DNA from: Bacteroidales bacterium UBA6851
Lineage (GTDB): Bacteria; Bacteroidota; Bacteroidia; Bacteroidales; UBA932
Assembly: GCA_002451795.1 (NCBI GenBank)
Contig: DKDJ01000003.1
Span: 48,617 to 112,616, forward strand
Length of the DNA: 64,000 nt
Direction: 5' to 3'
Positions 62,929 through 64,000 of the stretch are shown here, piece after piece. Each line of letters starts with the position of its first letter. Within the stretch, counting starts at the first letter, position 1. The notes beneath the pieces were generated by a model. The model searched no databases, had not been told where the DNA came from, and was given only the letters and a program-made list of their open reading frames with translations. Made by a program: the position numbers and the translations under genes.

Positions 62929-63831
62929 ATGAAAAACAACACTCTTTCCAAAGACCATCGCGTCTACGTCAATCTGCTCAGCGATGTCGGATTCAAAATC
63001 GTCTTCGGCAATCCGCAGAACAAATCCATCCTTATCGGGCTATTGAATCTCGTGCTCCCTCCGGAGGCGCACGTCCAGGATATTGAGACTTATCTTGACC
63101 GCGAACGCACTCCGACTTTCCTCGAGGGAAAGAAGACTCTTCTTGACCTTATCTGCAGGGATGACCGAGGGCAAACGTTCGAAGTGGAGATCCAGCGCGA
63201 TGTGGAATCCTCTTTCTTCAAGCGATGTGTCTTCTATGCCTCAGACCTCTATCACAGCCAAATGGAAGCCGGTAACAACTTCGACGTACTCAAGCCTGTG
63301 TACCTCATTTCGTTCCTTGAAAGAAAATGGCCGCACCGTGATGAAAGCGAATGGGATACTAACCGTCTTATCTCGCGCTACCGTTTCATGGAGGAGAGGA
63401 CAAAGGACTTGACAGAACCGACAATTATTATTACATTCGCAGAGTTAGGTAGGTTCTCCAAGACCCTTGAGGAGTGCGTGTCGGAACAGGACTATCTGTT
63501 CTATTGGTTCCTAAATGGTTGGCGATATGAGACAGTTCCGGAGCAGTACCGACACACTTCGTTCAAGGAGGAACTCACGAGGGCTACCGAACTGGCAGGA
63601 TTCTCCAAGGATGAACTAATCGTATACAACAATGCGCTTATGAACGATATGGATTACAGAAATGCCCTTCACCAGGCGAAAGCGCAAGGACTCGCTGAAG
63701 GGAAAGCGCAAGGACTTGACGAAGGGAAAGCTAAAGGCATCATCGAAGCTGCGCGAAAGATGATTAATGCGGGGGTTGATATTAAACTTGTCGCAAAGAC
63801 TCTCGGAGTCGACGTATCGCAGCTCAAGTAA
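62929..63831 (+). CDS. Rpn/PDDEXK_2-family nuclease (putative transposase-like)
   Basis: 300 residues. The PD-(D/E)XK core is visible near residues 45-95: KKTLLDLICRDDRGQTFEVE followed by IQRDVESSFFKRCVFYASDL, with the metal-binding D and the E-x-Q (EVEIQ) pair. The N terminus VNLLSDVGFKIVFGNPQNKS is typical of Rpn family proteins, which were described as recombination-promoting nucleases and annotated as PDDEXK_2 transposases. The C terminus has short repeats AQGLAEGKAQGLDEGKAKG, a feature of this family, followed by a resolvase-like helix. Single gene with its own promoter and a hairpin terminator. No inverted repeats flank it, so it is not itself a transposon. Confidence 0.88.
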   Translation: MKNNTLSKDHRVYVNLLSDVGFKIVFGNPQNKSILIGLLNLVLPPEAHVQDIETYLDRERTPTFLEGKKTLLDLICRDDRGQTFEVEIQRDVESSFFKRCVFYASDLYHSQMEAGNNFDVLKPVYLISFLERKWPHRDESEWDTNRLISRYRFMEERTKDLTEPTIIITFAELGRFSKTLEECVSEQDYLFYWFLNGWRYETVPEQYRHTSFKEELTRATELAGFSKDELIVYNNALMNDMDYRNALHQAKAQGLAEGKAQGLDEGKAKGIIEAARKMINAGVDIKLVAKTLGVDVSQLK

Positions 63832-63860
63832 CGCGCCAAGTCCGCGCACGACTAATATCT

Positions 63861-63900
63861 AAAGGTGGACTAGTCACAAACCCGTGATCAGTCCGCCTTT
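63861..63900 (+). terminator. Terminator after the Rpn-type gene
   Basis: AAAGGTGGACTAGTCAC (63861-63877) can pair with GTGATCAGTCCGCCTTT (63884-63900), with a few mismatches, about 30 bp past the stop codon. A CTTTCG tail follows on the plus strand. The last 100 bp of the window after this hold nothing I can identify. Confidence 0.65.
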
Positions 63901-64000
63901 CGTCAAGGTCAATCCCCTTCATTATAGAGTTCCGTGCATAAAACGGCCTTATTCTGTACCGCGTACCGTCCACATACAAAAAAAAAGAAGTCCCGACTGA

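Noticed and set aside
63660..63760. Short repeats in the Rpn-type gene (AQGLAEGK units), looking like a small direct-repeat array
   Set aside because: They are in-frame amino-acid repeats common to this protein family, with no spacers, so not a CRISPR or mobile-element repeat.
62929..63831. Rpn-type gene as evidence of an insertion sequence
   Set aside because: No terminal inverted repeats or target-site duplication were seen, the gene has its own promoter and terminator, and the family is chromosomal nuclease-like.

Overview
This window comes from a member of the phylum Bacteroidota, most likely order Bacteroidales. Three lines of evidence support this: a complete SusC/SusD pair with satellite lipoproteins; Bacteroidota-restricted families (DUF4493 and PCMD lipoproteins, DUF4249, DUF4954, DUF5020, a PorV-like protein, a type IX secretion C-terminal domain); and repeated promoters of the Bacteroides type (-7 element TAnnTTTG, sometimes with a -33 TTTG). 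The ATP synthase order atpD-C-B-E-F-H-A-G is also the Bacteroides order. Genus cannot be fixed from sequence alone. No rRNA, tRNA, CRISPR array, complete insertion sequence or prophage was seen.

Layout. 1-6.0 kb, minus strand: an outer-membrane barrel (cut by the window edge), three DUF4493 lipoproteins (one with a PCMD domain) and a fimbrillin-like lipoprotein, forming a surface-lipoprotein operon. 6.0-11.0 kb, minus: FKBP isomerase, ROK kinase, acyl-CoA ligase and two tandem deoxynucleoside kinases. 11.1-12.6 kb: a metallo-beta-lactamase-fold hydrolase (plus) facing a SIMPL protein (minus). 12.6-15.7 kb: a decayed DUF4249/TonB-receptor locus in which a frameshifted DUF4249 gene is fused to the tail of a TonB-dependent receptor, next to an intact DUF4249 paralogue with an almost identical 5' end. 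15.8-20.2 kb, minus: U32 protein, RecO, S41 protease and an EamA transporter. 20.2-24 kb, plus: an unusual UvrA and a short nucleoside kinase. 24-29 kb: RsgA and polyprenyl synthase, then RdgB facing RNase R. 29-30.6 kb: a DUF5020 protein and a small porin-like barrel. 30.7-36.8 kb: a TolC/HlyD/two-permease export operon without an ATPase gene, divergent from an AraC regulator. 36.8-41.2 kb: HemW, a coiled-coil membrane protein, a small membrane protein and a SulP transporter. 41.2-45.4 kb, minus: lipoate ligase, a double-SIS protein and a DUF4954 hexapeptide-repeat protein. 45.7-55.7 kb, plus: SusC, SusD, a lipoprotein, a PorV-like protein, an S8 protease with a type IX sorting domain, and a second lipoprotein. 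55.8-62.3 kb, minus: the complete F1Fo ATP synthase operon. 62.3-64 kb: a gene-poor stretch with strong inverted repeats, then a PD-(D/E)XK (Rpn-type) nuclease gene.

The most system-like part is the six-gene SusCD/PorV/S8-protease cluster at 45.7-55.7 kb. It combines a nutrient importer with a surface protease predicted to leave the cell through type IX secretion, bracketed by two paralogous lipoproteins; this suggests a protein or peptide utilisation locus. It has a near-consensus promoter, a strong terminator, and an internal hairpin that may lower expression of the distal half. A second recurring pattern is regulatory: three divergent gene pairs share back-to-back -7 elements separated by only 12-13 bp, and two genes (uvrA and rnr) have their -7 element eight bases from the start codon, implying almost leaderless mRNAs.
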